Source of the DNA: Myxococcales bacterium
Lineage (GTDB): Bacteria; Myxococcota_A; Polyangia; Polyangiales; Polyangiaceae
Length of the DNA: 61,458 nt
Reading direction: 5' to 3'
Assembly (NCBI GenBank): GCA_016191785.1
Contig: JACPVJ010000037.1
Location: 1 to 61,458, forward strand
How positions within the stretch are numbered: position 1 is the first letter of the stretch; every line of letters begins with the position of its first letter. The position numbers and the translations under genes are program-made. Of this stretch, positions 39,790-48,228 are shown in pieces. Below the pieces are notes generated by a model that saw only the letters and a program-made list of their open reading frames with translations, did not search any database and was not told the DNA's origin.

Positions 39790-39924
39790 ATGGGCGACAA
39801 GTCCCCCAAGGCCAAACAACGAGACAAGAACCAGAAGAACGTCGCCAAGGCGCAGCACCAGTCGGCTCAGGCCAGCAAGCAGGCGGCCCAGGGCTCGCCG
39901 CTCGGCAAGGACAAGAAGAAGTAG
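39790..39924 (+). CDS. Small Lys/Gln-rich conserved protein
   Basis: A 44-residue protein, MGDKSPKAKQRDKNQKNVAK and onwards, ending in KKK. Very short proteins with the MGDKSPK start are widespread in unrelated bacteria and are highly basic and disordered. Role unknown; nucleic-acid or ribosome association is a guess from charge alone. No Cys, membrane segment or signal peptide. Confidence 0.7.
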   Translation: MGDKSPKAKQRDKNQKNVAKAQHQSAQASKQAAQGSPLGKDKKK

Positions 39925-39954
39925 CCGCGGCCCAGCGCTGACTCGGCGCGGGCC

Positions 39955-41421
39955 TCAGCTCGCGCCGGCCCGCAACGCCGTCAGCAAGTCGTCCAGAGCC
40001 ACGCTGGCGATGGACGACGCGCGGTCGCTGATCGCAAACGGCAAGATCAGCTCGCGTCCGTGCAAGAGCGAGCCGCAGCTATAGACCACGTTGGGGACGT
40101 AGCCTTCGCGCTCGTTGCCCTCGGGAGAGAGCAGCGGCTGCTTCAGGCGACCGATCACCTTCGATGGGTCGTCGAGATCGAGCAGCGCGGCTCCGATGCA
40201 GTACTTGCGCATCGGGCCCACGCCGTGGGTGATGACCAGCCAGCCCGCTTCGGTCTCGATCGGTGACCCGCAGTTGCCGACCTTCACCGACTCCCACATT
40301 TCCGACGGCCGCAAGATGACCCGCGGGTCGCTCCAGTGGTGCGGGCTGGTCGAGAACATCAGGAACAGGTTCTCGTCGTCCTGCCGCGAGAGCATCGCGA
40401 AGCGGCCGCCCACGCGCCGCGGAAACAGGGCCATGCCCTTGTTCTGCACCGCCGTGCCGTTCAGCGTCAGAACGCGGAAGTGGCTGAAGTCTTCGGTCTC
40501 GATCAGCTGCGGCAAGATCGCGCGGCCGTTGTACGCGGTGTAGGTCGCAAAGTAGGTCGTCGCGCCGTCGTCGTCCACGAACCGCACGAAGCGCGCGTCC
40601 TCGATGCCATTGGTCTCGTTGGGTGAGACCGGGAAGATGATGCGCTCGCTCAAGGCCACGCTCTCGGGAAACCGAAGCTCGTAGTTGCAGTCTGCCAGCC
40701 ACTGGATGCACTCCAGCGTCCGCGTCAGGTCGCGCGACGGGTGCTGCGCCTCGGCGCGCACGGTGCCCACGCTCTGGTTCAGATCGCTGCGGGTGAAGCT
40801 CTCGCCGAGCGGGGCCATCACCGCCGCGGTGTGGGCGTCGTCGAAGCCCATTTCGTGCAGCTTGATGATGAAGCGCCGCTTCTTGTAGCTCGGGTTCGGC
40901 ACGATCTCGGGCACTGTGACGTAGCGCGACACCGGGTCGAGCACGATCCGAGCGTCCGCCCCGATGACGCCGGAGCGAAACTCGATGGACGAGATGTGCC
41001 CCTCGCCAGTGGCGCGCAGGCTCATGATGAAGCGTAGCCCGCCGGGCGAAACGCCCGATTGGTCGGGGTGGGGCACGATCGACGGGTTGAAGATCGCGGC
41101 GGACTCGAGGGCGTACTCGCCCGAGAACAGGGCGCCGATCAAGAGCTCTCGCTCGGGTGAGAGGCAGCGCTGGGTGAAGACGTGGTGTCGCACCTTGGCG
41201 AAGTGAGCGAGCATCAGCGTCTCGATGTCGATGTGACGCGAATCGAACTCGTGTCGCACCTTGGCGAGCTCGGTCACCACCTCTTCTTCGGTCAGCGCCA
41301 GCGCCCGACCAATGATGGTGGTGATTCGGTGGACGTCGGAAGGAACGAACGGGCGGATGATGACGCGCGCGCTCTGGGGCAGCAGCGTCACCTCGTGGCG
41401 ACAGATGCGGATCGGGCTCAT
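39955..41421 (-). CDS. GH130-like beta-mannoside phosphorylase/hydrolase
   Basis: A 488-residue protein from ATG 41421. An N-terminal helical region (40-110) precedes a five-bladed propeller with GH130 hallmarks: FNPSIV near residue 115, NGIEDARFVRF near 290, YTAYNG, KNKGMALFPRRVGGRFAML (here QNKGMALFP) and GNCGSPIETEAGWLVITHGVG. The general-acid Asp lies in the EDARF segment. GH130 enzymes phosphorolyse or hydrolyse beta-mannosides. The length with the extra N-terminal helices fits a non-phosphorylase clade. It overlaps the glycosyltransferase gene by 4 bp (ATGA). Confidence 0.85.
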   Translation of the reverse strand: MSPIRICRHEVTLLPQSARVIIRPFVPSDVHRITTIIGRALALTEEEVVTELAKVRHEFDSRHIDIETLMLAHFAKVRHHVFTQRCLSPERELLIGALFSGEYALESAAIFNPSIVPHPDQSGVSPGGLRFIMSLRATGEGHISSIEFRSGVIGADARIVLDPVSRYVTVPEIVPNPSYKKRRFIIKLHEMGFDDAHTAAVMAPLGESFTRSDLNQSVGTVRAEAQHPSRDLTRTLECIQWLADCNYELRFPESVALSERIIFPVSPNETNGIEDARFVRFVDDDGATTYFATYTAYNGRAILPQLIETEDFSHFRVLTLNGTAVQNKGMALFPRRVGGRFAMLSRQDDENLFLMFSTSPHHWSDPRVILRPSEMWESVKVGNCGSPIETEAGWLVITHGVGPMRKYCIGAALLDLDDPSKVIGRLKQPLLSPEGNEREGYVPNVVYSCGSLLHGRELILPFAISDRASSIASVALDDLLTALRAGAS

Positions 41422-43733
41422 GAGCTCGCATTCGGGGGTGAGGTGACCAGGTGCTCGGCGTAGGCCATCTCGGCCAGCGAGAGGTGGAAGGCCAGGGTGG
41501 ACTCGGCGCCTTGGTTCTCGTTCACACGATCGGGGTGCAGCCCGTCGCTGCAGCCGCCGCCCTCGAAGTCGTACAGGGGAAGCCCCAGGTCGTTCCGCCC
41601 CAAGAACCACTCGAACGCGCGCCGGGCGTCGCGCGACCACACCTCGTCGCGCGTGGCTCGGAACGCCTCTTGGCAGGCAGCGACCATCGCCTGGGCTTCC
41701 AGCGGCTGCTGATCGAAATCGGCCCGCGCGCCCTCGCGCTGATAAAAGCCATTGCTGCCGATCGGGCGAAAGCAGCCCGACGGGGTCTTCTGAATCGACG
41801 ACAGCCAACGCAGCGAAGAGAGCCCTGCGGTCAGCGCTTCGGGGTTCGGCATCCACTGCCCGCTCAGGATCAAGGCCTGGCAGATCCGGGCGTTGTCGTA
41901 GGTGACGCTGGCCTCGAACCAGGGCCAGTCGGGCGTGGCGCACTCGCGCCAGAGCTTCAACAGCTTCTCGGTCAAGAGAGCGCGGGTCGCGCCGAGCTGT
42001 GTGTCGCAGCGGAAGTGGCGCAGGTACTCGTGGAGGCCGAGGAGCGTGAACGCCCAGGCGCGGGGGGAGGTGAACTCGCTCACCTGGGGCAGAGCTCGCG
42101 CGAACAGCTGGGCCGCAAGGCGGCGGTGCCCCTCGTTGCGCGAGCGTCCGGCGCCGGTGCCGGCAGCCCAGAGCGCGCGTGCATGGCTGTCTTCGCTGCC
42201 GGCGCTCTCGAGCCACCGTCGGTCGTGGCTCATGAAATTGCGGAAGCGCCCGCTCTCGCGATCCAGGGCCGCCGCCAGGAACGCCAGGTAAGTGGTGGTC
42301 AGGCGGTCCAGGCCTTCTCTGGGCGGCTGCTCGCCGAGCTCATCGAGCAGGTTGCACAAGATGTACGCGCGGGCGTTGTCGTCGGTGCAGTACCCTTCAT
42401 GGAAGTTCGGCACGTTGAACACCGCGTGCTGGAAGATGCCCGTGCCATCGCTCATGCGCACGATGTGATCGAGCCTTGGCGGCGGCAGCTGATAGGGCCG
42501 CTGACCCAGGGTCCAACCGGCGAACGCCGCGCGCGGAGTGGCCTTCCGGTCGGCCCGCGCTCGCGCGAACGACTCGAGGTAGCGTCGTGCCACCGCGGGC
42601 CAGAGCATCTGGCGCCCCACGGCGTAGGCCTCGCGGCGGATCCTCGCCATGCGAGCCGAATCTTCCAAGAGGCCGCACACCGCCCGGCTGATCGCGCCCG
42701 GGTCGCGGAACGGAACCAGCACGCCGCGATCGTCGGCCAAGAGCTCGCGCGCGTGCCAGTAGGGCGTCGAGACCACCGCCTTGCCCGCACCGAACACGTA
42801 CGACAGGGTCCCCGAGGTGACCTGGGCCTCGCTCAGGTACGGCGTCAGATAGATGTCCGTGGCGCCGATGAACTCTTCCAGGTCGGCTTGCGACACGAAG
42901 CGGTCGTAGAAGATCACGTGCTGCTTGACGCCGCGGTCTTCGGCCAGGCGCTCGAGGCTCAGCCGATAGCGCTCACCCTCGCGGGCCACCAGGTGCGGGT
43001 GCGTGGCGCCGAGCACCAAGTACACCACGTTCGGGTGCTGCTTCACGATCTCCGGCAGCGCCTCGATGGCGTACTCGATGCCCTTGCCGGGACCGATCAG
43101 GCCGAAGGTGAACAGCACCTGGCGCCCCTCGACGCCGAACTGGGCTTTGTAGGCGCTCGAGTCGACGAACGGCAGATCGGGAATGCCGTGCGGCACGATG
43201 TCCACCTTCGCGTCGGGCACGCGGTAGATCTCACGCAAGATCTCGGCGCCCTTCTCGGCCATCACGATCAGGCGATCGCTCCGCGACGCGAGCTCGTTCA
43301 TCACCTCGCGCTGGGCGGGGTTCGGCTCGCGCAAGACGGTGTGCAGCGTGGTCACCACCGGCATCCGCAGCTCTTTGAGCAGCCCGAGCAAGTGGCTGCC
43401 GGCCGGCCCGCCGTAGATGCCGAACTCGTGCTGCACGCACAGCACGTCGGCGTTGTTGAAGTTCAAGAAGTCGGCTGCCCTGCGGTACGAATCCAGATCC
43501 TTCTCGAGCAACTCGAAGCGGACCCGCGGCGGGTATTCGTAACCCTCGACGCGATCGTTCACCGCTCCTACGAAGCAGTCGGTGCCGCTCGCTTCGCCGG
43601 CCACGGCCTCACACAGGTCCCGCGTGAAGGTCGCGATGCCGCACAGCCGTGGCAAGTAGTCGCCCAAGAAGGCGATGCGGGGCGGCCGAGGCGAGCTGTC
43701 CAGTGTTCCTCGTGATCGATGCGGGGCGTTCAC
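41418..43733 (-). CDS. GT4 glycosyltransferase fused to an alpha/alpha-barrel domain
   Basis: A 771-residue two-domain protein. Residues 20-390 are a GT-B fold glycosyltransferase of family 4: GDYLPRLCGIATFT at the start, PHGIPDLPF, FTFGLIGPGKGIEYAIEALP, and the E-x7-E-like stretch TPYLSEAQVTSGTLSYVFGAGK. Residues 420-765 form an alpha/alpha toroid with CTDDNARAYI and SHDRRWLE, like glycoside hydrolases or epimerases of the (alpha/alpha)6 type. The fusion and the coupled GH130 gene suggest synthesis and remodelling of a mannose-containing glycan. Confidence 0.88.
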   Translation of the reverse strand: MNAPHRSRGTLDSSPRPPRIAFLGDYLPRLCGIATFTRDLCEAVAGEASGTDCFVGAVNDRVEGYEYPPRVRFELLEKDLDSYRRAADFLNFNNADVLCVQHEFGIYGGPAGSHLLGLLKELRMPVVTTLHTVLREPNPAQREVMNELASRSDRLIVMAEKGAEILREIYRVPDAKVDIVPHGIPDLPFVDSSAYKAQFGVEGRQVLFTFGLIGPGKGIEYAIEALPEIVKQHPNVVYLVLGATHPHLVAREGERYRLSLERLAEDRGVKQHVIFYDRFVSQADLEEFIGATDIYLTPYLSEAQVTSGTLSYVFGAGKAVVSTPYWHARELLADDRGVLVPFRDPGAISRAVCGLLEDSARMARIRREAYAVGRQMLWPAVARRYLESFARARADRKATPRAAFAGWTLGQRPYQLPPPRLDHIVRMSDGTGIFQHAVFNVPNFHEGYCTDDNARAYILCNLLDELGEQPPREGLDRLTTTYLAFLAAALDRESGRFRNFMSHDRRWLESAGSEDSHARALWAAGTGAGRSRNEGHRRLAAQLFARALPQVSEFTSPRAWAFTLLGLHEYLRHFRCDTQLGATRALLTEKLLKLWRECATPDWPWFEASVTYDNARICQALILSGQWMPNPEALTAGLSSLRWLSSIQKTPSGCFRPIGSNGFYQREGARADFDQQPLEAQAMVAACQEAFRATRDEVWSRDARRAFEWFLGRNDLGLPLYDFEGGGCSDGLHPDRVNENQGAESTLAFHLSLAEMAYAEHLVTSPPNASS

Positions 43734-43830
43734 CGTATCGCTTGCACGGCAGTAAGCAACCCGCGCGACGCCGCTGAGGGCGCCCGGCGGCGCGCATGGG
43801 GGGTTTAGCGCGGCGAACGCCAGCGTGGCG

Positions 43831-44733
43831 TCAGACGCACTGGCCGTCGAAGCACGCGGTCTTGCACGGCTTCCAGCAGCCCCCGCAGTGCACGAGGTCG
43901 CTCTGGGTGTCCACCTCGCAGCCGTTGGAGGCGTTCAAGTCGCAGTTGGCAAAGCCCGCGGCGCAGAGGATGGCGCAGCCCCCGTTCAGGCAGCCGCTCA
44001 CGCCGTTGGTGCTGCTGCAGGTCTTGCTGCACTTGCCACAGTTGGCCTTGTCGCTCTTGAGGTTCGCCTCGCAACCATTCGCGTCGTTGCCGTCGCAGTT
44101 GGCCCAGCCCGCGGTGCACGTGGTGACCACGCACACGCCCTGCGAGCACGCCGTGGTCGAGTTGGGCAGCGCGCACACCTTGCCGCAGAACCCGCAGTTG
44201 ACCGGGTCCGTCGCCAGGTTGATCTCGCACAGGTTGCTGGGCTTGCCGTCGCAGTCCGCCAGCGTGCTGGTTCCGCACTGATTCGGAAAGCAGCTTCCGA
44301 ACCGGCACAGCCAGTCGGCGCCTCCGTCGCCCGCCGAGCAGTCGGTGGCGCACGCCCCGCAGTTCTTGGGATCCGAGTCGACGTTGGTCTCGCAACCGTC
44401 GGTCAGATCGCCGTTGCAGTCGAAGAACCCGGGGTCACACTGGTCGATCGCGCACCCGCCAAAGGCGCCGCACTTGGCGGAGGCGTGGGGCAAGAAGCAC
44501 GCGTCGCAGCTGCTGCTGGCGCAGCCGGTCTGGGGGTCTGCCCCACCCAGACAGATCAGCGCGCCCGCGGTGTCCGGGCACGCCTTGGCTCCGGGAAAGC
44601 AGGTCCCGCCTTCGATCGGCTGAGTGCCGGCGCCCCCTCCGCTGCCGTCGGCCCCGACCTCGAACCGCTCCCACTCGCGCGCGCAGGCGCCCGCTACCAC
44701 GAGCGAGCACAGAGCGAGCGCGCGCCTCATCAC
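43831..44733 (-). CDS. Lipoprotein with tandem Cys-rich repeats
   Basis: A 300-residue protein. Signal MMRRALALCSLVVAGAC gives a lipobox (VAGAC). Six or so repeats of about 40 residues follow the pattern C-x2-G-F/W-x-(D/N)C(D/N)GN-x2-NGCE-x-N-x5-D-x2-NCG-x-C-x3-C, ending CFDGQCV. This repeat is common in myxobacterial extracellular proteins. It is transcribed away from the GspC-like gene end with 20 bp between them, on the same strand. Confidence 0.87.
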   Translation of the reverse strand: MMRRALALCSLVVAGACAREWERFEVGADGSGGGAGTQPIEGGTCFPGAKACPDTAGALICLGGADPQTGCASSSCDACFLPHASAKCGAFGGCAIDQCDPGFFDCNGDLTDGCETNVDSDPKNCGACATDCSAGDGGADWLCRFGSCFPNQCGTSTLADCDGKPSNLCEINLATDPVNCGFCGKVCALPNSTTACSQGVCVVTTCTAGWANCDGNDANGCEANLKSDKANCGKCSKTCSSTNGVSGCLNGGCAILCAAGFANCDLNASNGCEVDTQSDLVHCGGCWKPCKTACFDGQCV

Positions 44734-44752
44734 CGCCGAGTGTAGTCGACGC

Positions 44753-45682
44753 TCAGCGCAGCGTCACTCGAAGCTCGAACGCCTCGCCGCGCCGCTCGAG
44801 CTTGGCGACCAAGCGCTCGCGCTCGCGGGCGGCCCCCAGCGCACGGATCAGTGCGTCGAGGTCCCGGGCCGGGGTGTCGTCGATGGCCAGCACCCGGTCG
44901 CCGGTCTCGACGCCCAACCGCTCGAGGAGCGAGTCGGTTCGGACCTCGCCCAGCTCGAACCCGACCGCGTCGGCGTCGGTGCGCAGAGGCTCGATGGACA
45001 CCCCGGCCAAGAGCCGCCCCGCTTGCTGATAGATGGCAGGCACCAGACCGCGGTCGACCGCGAAGTGAGTCTCGGTGAGCTTCTCGATGCCGTTCACCAT
45101 CTCTCCGCTCAGTCGCCATGGCTCGCGTTTGTCCCGAGCGTCGGGCATGCCCTCGCCGTCGCGCGCCCCGAAATGCAGGCTGGCCGCGCAGCGCCCGCCG
45201 CCGCCCGAGAGCCAGACGCGATCCCACTCGATGCGCTCGACGCGATAAGCGCCGATCCGCTCGCCGACTCGGCGGATCACCGCGCGCTCCCCGGCGGCCG
45301 GCGACAGCGAAGCAAAGGCCCAGCTGGGGTCGGCCGACTCGGTGATCAATCGCACCTCGATGCCGCCGCAGCTGCCGCGGGCCCGCGGCGCGCGAGCGGG
45401 CCGCGACCGCGGGTGCTCGGCCAGGGGCAGGTTGGTGGCGGCCACCGCGTCGGCCGGCGGCGCGCTCGGCGCGGCGCTCGGCTTGGGCGGGGCGAGCGCT
45501 GCTTCACCGCGTTCGGCCAGATCGCCGGCCAGCGCCCCCAGGCCCCTCGGCTCGGCGGGCACGCTCGCGCTGGGCAGCGGCGCGCTGGCCCGCGGAGGTC
45601 GCTCGCGCGCCAGATAGAGCCCCGCCGCGATCAGGGGAATGGCCCCGAGCGCACCCGCTCGAACGACGGCGTCGCGGTCCAT
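44753..45682 (-). CDS. GspC-like type II secretion inner-membrane protein
   Basis: A 309-residue protein from ATG 45682. A single membrane helix at about 8-28 (AGALGAIPLIAAGLYLA), an Ala/Pro linker, a homology region at 105-165 (RLITESADPSWAFASLSP, IGAYRVERIEWDRVWL) and a C-terminal PDZ-like domain at 215-305 (GLVPAIYQQ, RTDSLLERLGVETGDRVLAIDDTP). This order is that of GspC, which links the inner-membrane platform to the secretin. No other gsp gene is in the window, so it may be a stand-alone paralog. Confidence 0.75.
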   Translation of the reverse strand: MDRDAVVRAGALGAIPLIAAGLYLARERPPRASAPLPSASVPAEPRGLGALAGDLAERGEAALAPPKPSAAPSAPPADAVAATNLPLAEHPRSRPARAPRARGSCGGIEVRLITESADPSWAFASLSPAAGERAVIRRVGERIGAYRVERIEWDRVWLSGGGGRCAASLHFGARDGEGMPDARDKREPWRLSGEMVNGIEKLTETHFAVDRGLVPAIYQQAGRLLAGVSIEPLRTDADAVGFELGEVRTDSLLERLGVETGDRVLAIDDTPARDLDALIRALGAARERERLVAKLERRGEAFELRVTLR

Positions 45683-46155
45683 CGCCCTTCGTCTCGATGC
45701 GAGGCGCGTGCCAGCCCAAAAACCTCGGCTCGGCGCGCGTCGGCCCGGGGCCGGCGTGCAAACTTGGCAAGCGTGCGCGCCCTCGGACCCCGCGGCGTGC
45801 CAGGTTGTCAGTCGCGCCGAACGCTGAAGGTGACGGCGCCACGCCGAACCGAAAAACTCGTGCGACGAGAAACGGAGACCCGAGCGAGAGTCGAGCTCGC
45901 CCACGCGGACTTGCATACCGCGCCGGCCACCGGGCCACCGGGTCGGGGCGACGAGCGGGGATTGAACCCGCATCGCAGAGAGTGGCCAGCGAGCGCGGAC
46001 GCACTACGACGTGCGCGCCTGCCAGCAGCGGAAGCCGGAGGGCTCGCACCTCACGCCAGACGAATGGCGCACACCCGCTTAGAGCGGGGTCCGTCCCTGT
46101 GGACGGTTCAGCTTCCAGTGGGCGAGGGAACTCGACCGCGACAGCACGGCCAGAG
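45683..46155. other. Non-coding stretch with small hairpin and tRNA 3' fragment
   Basis: No convincing gene. It contains AAAACTCGTGCGACGAGAA at 45853-45871, a 5-bp stem hairpin whose complement recurs at 50262-50280, and the tRNA-like 3' fragment at 45946-45981. Confidence 0.6.
45946..45981 (-). repeat. tRNA 3'-half fragment, att-like copy A
   Basis: Minus strand reads a complete T arm (GCGGG-TTCAATC-CCCGC) and an acceptor 3' strand (TCGTCGCC), but no 5' half follows in the expected place. The 36-bp sequence is repeated at 48000-48035 with one mismatch. tRNA 3' fragments used as direct repeats are the usual mark of integrated elements. Confidence 0.75.
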
Positions 46156-46228
46156 TGCGCCGGGTTGGAATCGAACCAACACCTCTGGTGCTTCAGACCA
46201 GCGCTTCCACCAGGTCAGCTTCCGGCGC
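46156..46228 (-). tRNA. tRNA-like gene, anticodon GAA (Phe)
   Basis: A 73-nt cloverleaf folds: acceptor GCGCCGG/CCGGCGC with discriminator A, anticodon stem CTGGT/ACCAG with loop CTGAAGC (anticodon GAA), and T arm GTTGG-TTCGATT-CCAAC. The D stem is short. G37 in place of the usual A is odd, so it may be a divergent, accessory tRNA rather than the main tRNA-Phe. No CCA is encoded. Confidence 0.7.
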
Positions 46229-46237
46229 GCGCGATCC

Positions 46238-46427
46238 TGTTTGGTCACCGCGTAGAGATCGCCCGTTTTTCCTGGCCAGACGGGCGACGACTCGGCGGCG
46301 CGCGGGTACCGCGCTCTTTCTCGCGGCCTCGGGCTTGGGGGAGGGCCTGCGCAGAGGTCGTGCCAGGGTTTCAGGTCTCGATCACACCCGACAGGCTCAC
46401 CATGAAGTCGCGCTCGGTGGCGCTCTT
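46238..46427 (-). repeat. Left 190-bp direct repeat with detached E1-like gene end
   Basis: Bases 46373-46427 repeat the last 18 codons (RDFMVSLSGVIET and stop) of the E1-like gene; the rest repeats its downstream region, including a GCCCGT/ACGGGC hairpin. Confidence 0.95.
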
Positions 46428-46470
46428 GGCGAGGCGCTCGCGGTTCGAGCACTCGCCAACCCGGGCGCGC

Positions 46471-46950
46471 TCACGGCGGGGTGGGTGTCACGCCGAACGC
46501 GACCCTGGCACAGCCGCCCTGTTTCAGCCGGTCGAGCACACCGATCACCGTGCCCCAGGACACGCCCGCGTCGGCGCGGATGATCGCGCGCAAGTTCGGC
46601 TCCTTTGCGAGCTCTGCCCGGGTGAGGTCCACGACTTCTTCGACGCTCGACAGCACCTTGCCGTTGAAGCGAAGCACGCCGGACTTGTCGACGTCGACCG
46701 CCACGAGCGACGACATCGCGACGTGTTGGCTCGCGCCGGGAAGAGCCGCGGGCGGAGGATCGAACTCACCCGTCTTGGGCAGGTCGTACGGGATGACTAC
46801 CGGGCCAGCGGACGACACCGGCGCGACGGGCGGTGCCACGTCGCTCGCCGGACAGGCCTTCGCCGGCGGAGCTGCTGCCGGCGGCCCCGCGCAAGCGCCC
46901 AGCGCGAGGGCCGCAGGGAGAAGGCTCGAGATTCGGACTGGCTGAGCCAC
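46471..46950 (-). CDS. ExbD/TolR-like periplasmic lipoprotein
   Basis: A 159-residue protein. Signal SSLLPAALALGAC gives a lipobox. After an Ala/Pro linker, residues 75-155 resemble the periplasmic domain of ExbD/TolR: VDVDKSGVLRFNGKVLSSVEEV, AELAKEPNLRAIIRADAGVSWGTVIGVLDRLKQGG, and a closing FGVTP strand. The membrane helix that couples ExbD to ExbB is replaced by a lipid anchor, so it is not a normal energy-coupling subunit. It lies inside cassette 3. Confidence 0.75.
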   Translation of the reverse strand: MAQPVRISSLLPAALALGACAGPPAAAPPAKACPASDVAPPVAPVSSAGPVVIPYDLPKTGEFDPPPAALPGASQHVAMSSLVAVDVDKSGVLRFNGKVLSSVEEVVDLTRAELAKEPNLRAIIRADAGVSWGTVIGVLDRLKQGGCARVAFGVTPTPP

Positions 46951-47004
46951 GGCGCATCTCTACCACGAACGGCTGGTTGTCCCAGGTGGCGCGCCCGCGA
47001 AGTG

Positions 47005-47320
47005 ATGGTGGTGGCGCGCCGCCGGTGCTTCAGCTACTCGGTGACGGTCGCCTCCGGGGCAACCGGTTGCCCTCCGAGTGAAGTCGAGGTCACGGTTTCC
47101 GGCGGGCCGGGGATCCTCGACTCGCACCGAGCACGCGTCGAGGTGGGCGAGAGGGAGATCCGCTTCCTCCAGAACGACGACGTCATCGCCACGGCCAGCG
47201 TCGAACACGGTAAGGTCACTGGTTTTCTCGCGGGCAAGAAGTTGCCCGCCTTTCGTCGCGGCGCTGTCCTGAAGCGTAGGGCGGGCTTCGAAGCTGGGTC
47301 ACCAGACGCTGGGTACACCT
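47005..47320 (+). pseudogene. Possible 5' fragment of an unknown gene
   Basis: From ATG 47005 the plus strand reads a plausible protein start (SVTVASGATGCPPSEVEVTV, then VEVGEREIRFLQNDDVIATA) with high GC3. Past about 47300 the frame is only the antisense of vapC, so a real gene would be truncated here. Evidence is weak. Confidence 0.25.
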
Positions 47321-47700
47321 TCGAACTCCCTGATCGTGGAGTCTTTGCTGAGGATGGGAACGCCTTTGGCGAGTGCGCTTGCCACGATCACGCGGTCCGC
47401 CGGGTCGCGATGAGCCCAGCGCAAGGCCAGGCTGGCCAGCCAGATGGTGGTATCGACTGGTACGAGCGAAACGACCCCGCCGTGCTCCACGCGACGCGCG
47501 AACTCGTCGATGCTGATCCCGAGGTCCAGCTTTCCGCGTTGGATCTTGACGCCGAGCTCCCAGATCGAAATCGAGCTGGCAAAGCCACCACGCTCTTCCA
47601 TCTCAGCGACTACCTTCGTCGCCTCAGCCGAGAGTTGCCCCGGATCGAGCGCCCACCAGAGCAGCGCGTGGGTATCGAGGAGGATCACGTCTCCGGCCAC
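47299..47700 (-). CDS. vapC: PIN-domain toxin
   Basis: A 133-residue PIN-domain ribonuclease toxin. Acidic metal ligands are visible in LLDTHALLWW (Asp about 9), SISIWELGVK (Glu about 48) and HRDPADRVIVASALAKG (Asp about 99 and 102). The order and spacing are those of VapC proteins that cut RNA when freed from antitoxin. The start overlaps the 3' end of the antitoxin gene, the usual arrangement. Confidence 0.93.
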   Translation of the reverse strand: MAGDVILLDTHALLWWALDPGQLSAEATKVVAEMEERGGFASSISIWELGVKIQRGKLDLGISIDEFARRVEHGGVVSLVPVDTTIWLASLALRWAHRDPADRVIVASALAKGVPILSKDSTIREFEGVPSVW

Positions 47701-47912
47701 TCGCTGGTCGTCGGTTCCAGGATGTCCCCGTGGTACGCGACGCGCCCGCGCACATCGGCGAACACCTCTCGTGCAGGGCGCCGCGTCCGAATCGGGACGA
47801 TCCTCAGCACTGGCTGGTTGTTGTCCGTGACGATCAGCTCCTCGCCGGACTCCTCGATCCGGCGGAAGTACTCGAGCATCTTCGCCTTCAGGACCCCCTT
47901 GGAGACCTGCAT
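47685..47912 (-). CDS. vapB: Phd/VapB-type antitoxin
   Basis: A 75-residue antitoxin. The N-terminal half (KAKMLEYFRRIEESGEELIVTDNNQPVLRIVP) is the Phd/YefM DNA-binding fold: helix followed by the ITDNxxPVxRI strand. The C-terminal part (VFADVRGRVAYHGDILEPT) is the toxin-binding tail. It overlaps vapC by 16 bp. Such antitoxins repress their own promoter; none was clearly seen upstream at 47913-47960. Confidence 0.9.
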   Translation of the reverse strand: MQVSKGVLKAKMLEYFRRIEESGEELIVTDNNQPVLRIVPIRTRRPAREVFADVRGRVAYHGDILEPTTSEWPET

Positions 47913-47999
47913 GTCTGGTTCATAGCCGTAGTCGTGACCATGGTCAAGGCGACGCGAGGACCCACGGAAGGCCTGGGGTGATCAGCCGGTCCACGGCCA

Positions 48000-48035
48000 G
48001 GGCGACGAGCGGGGATTGAACCCGCGTCGCAGAGA
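48000..48035 (-). repeat. tRNA 3'-half fragment, att-like copy B
   Basis: Thirty-six bases matching 45946-45981 with one mismatch. It abuts the right 190-bp repeat directly. Confidence 0.75.
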
Positions 48036-48228
48036 TGTTTGGTCACCGCGTAGAGATCGCCCGTTTTACGTCCGGGCCAGACGGGCGACGACTCGGCGGT
48101 GCGCGGGTACCGCGCTCTTTCTCGCGGCCTCGGGCTTGGGGGAGGGCCCGCGCAGAAGTCGTGCCAGGGTTTCAGGTCTCGATCACACCCGACAGGCTCA
48201 CCATGAAGTCGCGCTCGGTGGCGCTCTT
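48036..48228 (-). repeat. Right copy of the 190-bp direct repeat
   Basis: Contains the authentic 3' end of the E1-like gene (48172-48228) and about 136 bp of downstream non-coding DNA; partner of 46238-46427. Confidence 0.95.

Larger units (their letters stand above)
46238..48228 (-). mobile_element. Cassette 3: VapBC cassette flanked by copies of the E1-like gene end
   Basis: A 190-bp sequence at 46238-46427 matches 48036-48228 with few differences. The right copy is the true 3' end of the E1-like gene plus about 136 bp downstream; the left copy is a detached duplicate. Between them lie a TolR-like lipoprotein, a gene fragment and a VapBC pair, and tRNA 3' fragments border both repeats. Topology (target gene, cargo in the same orientation, copied gene end) is the same as in cassettes 1 and 2. 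Confidence 0.6.

Noticed and set aside
47005..47925. 307-codon plus-strand frame across vapC and vapB
   Set aside because: The vapC and vapB reading frames have clear family motifs on the other strand. Only the first 100 codons outside them could be real, so only a low-confidence fragment is listed.
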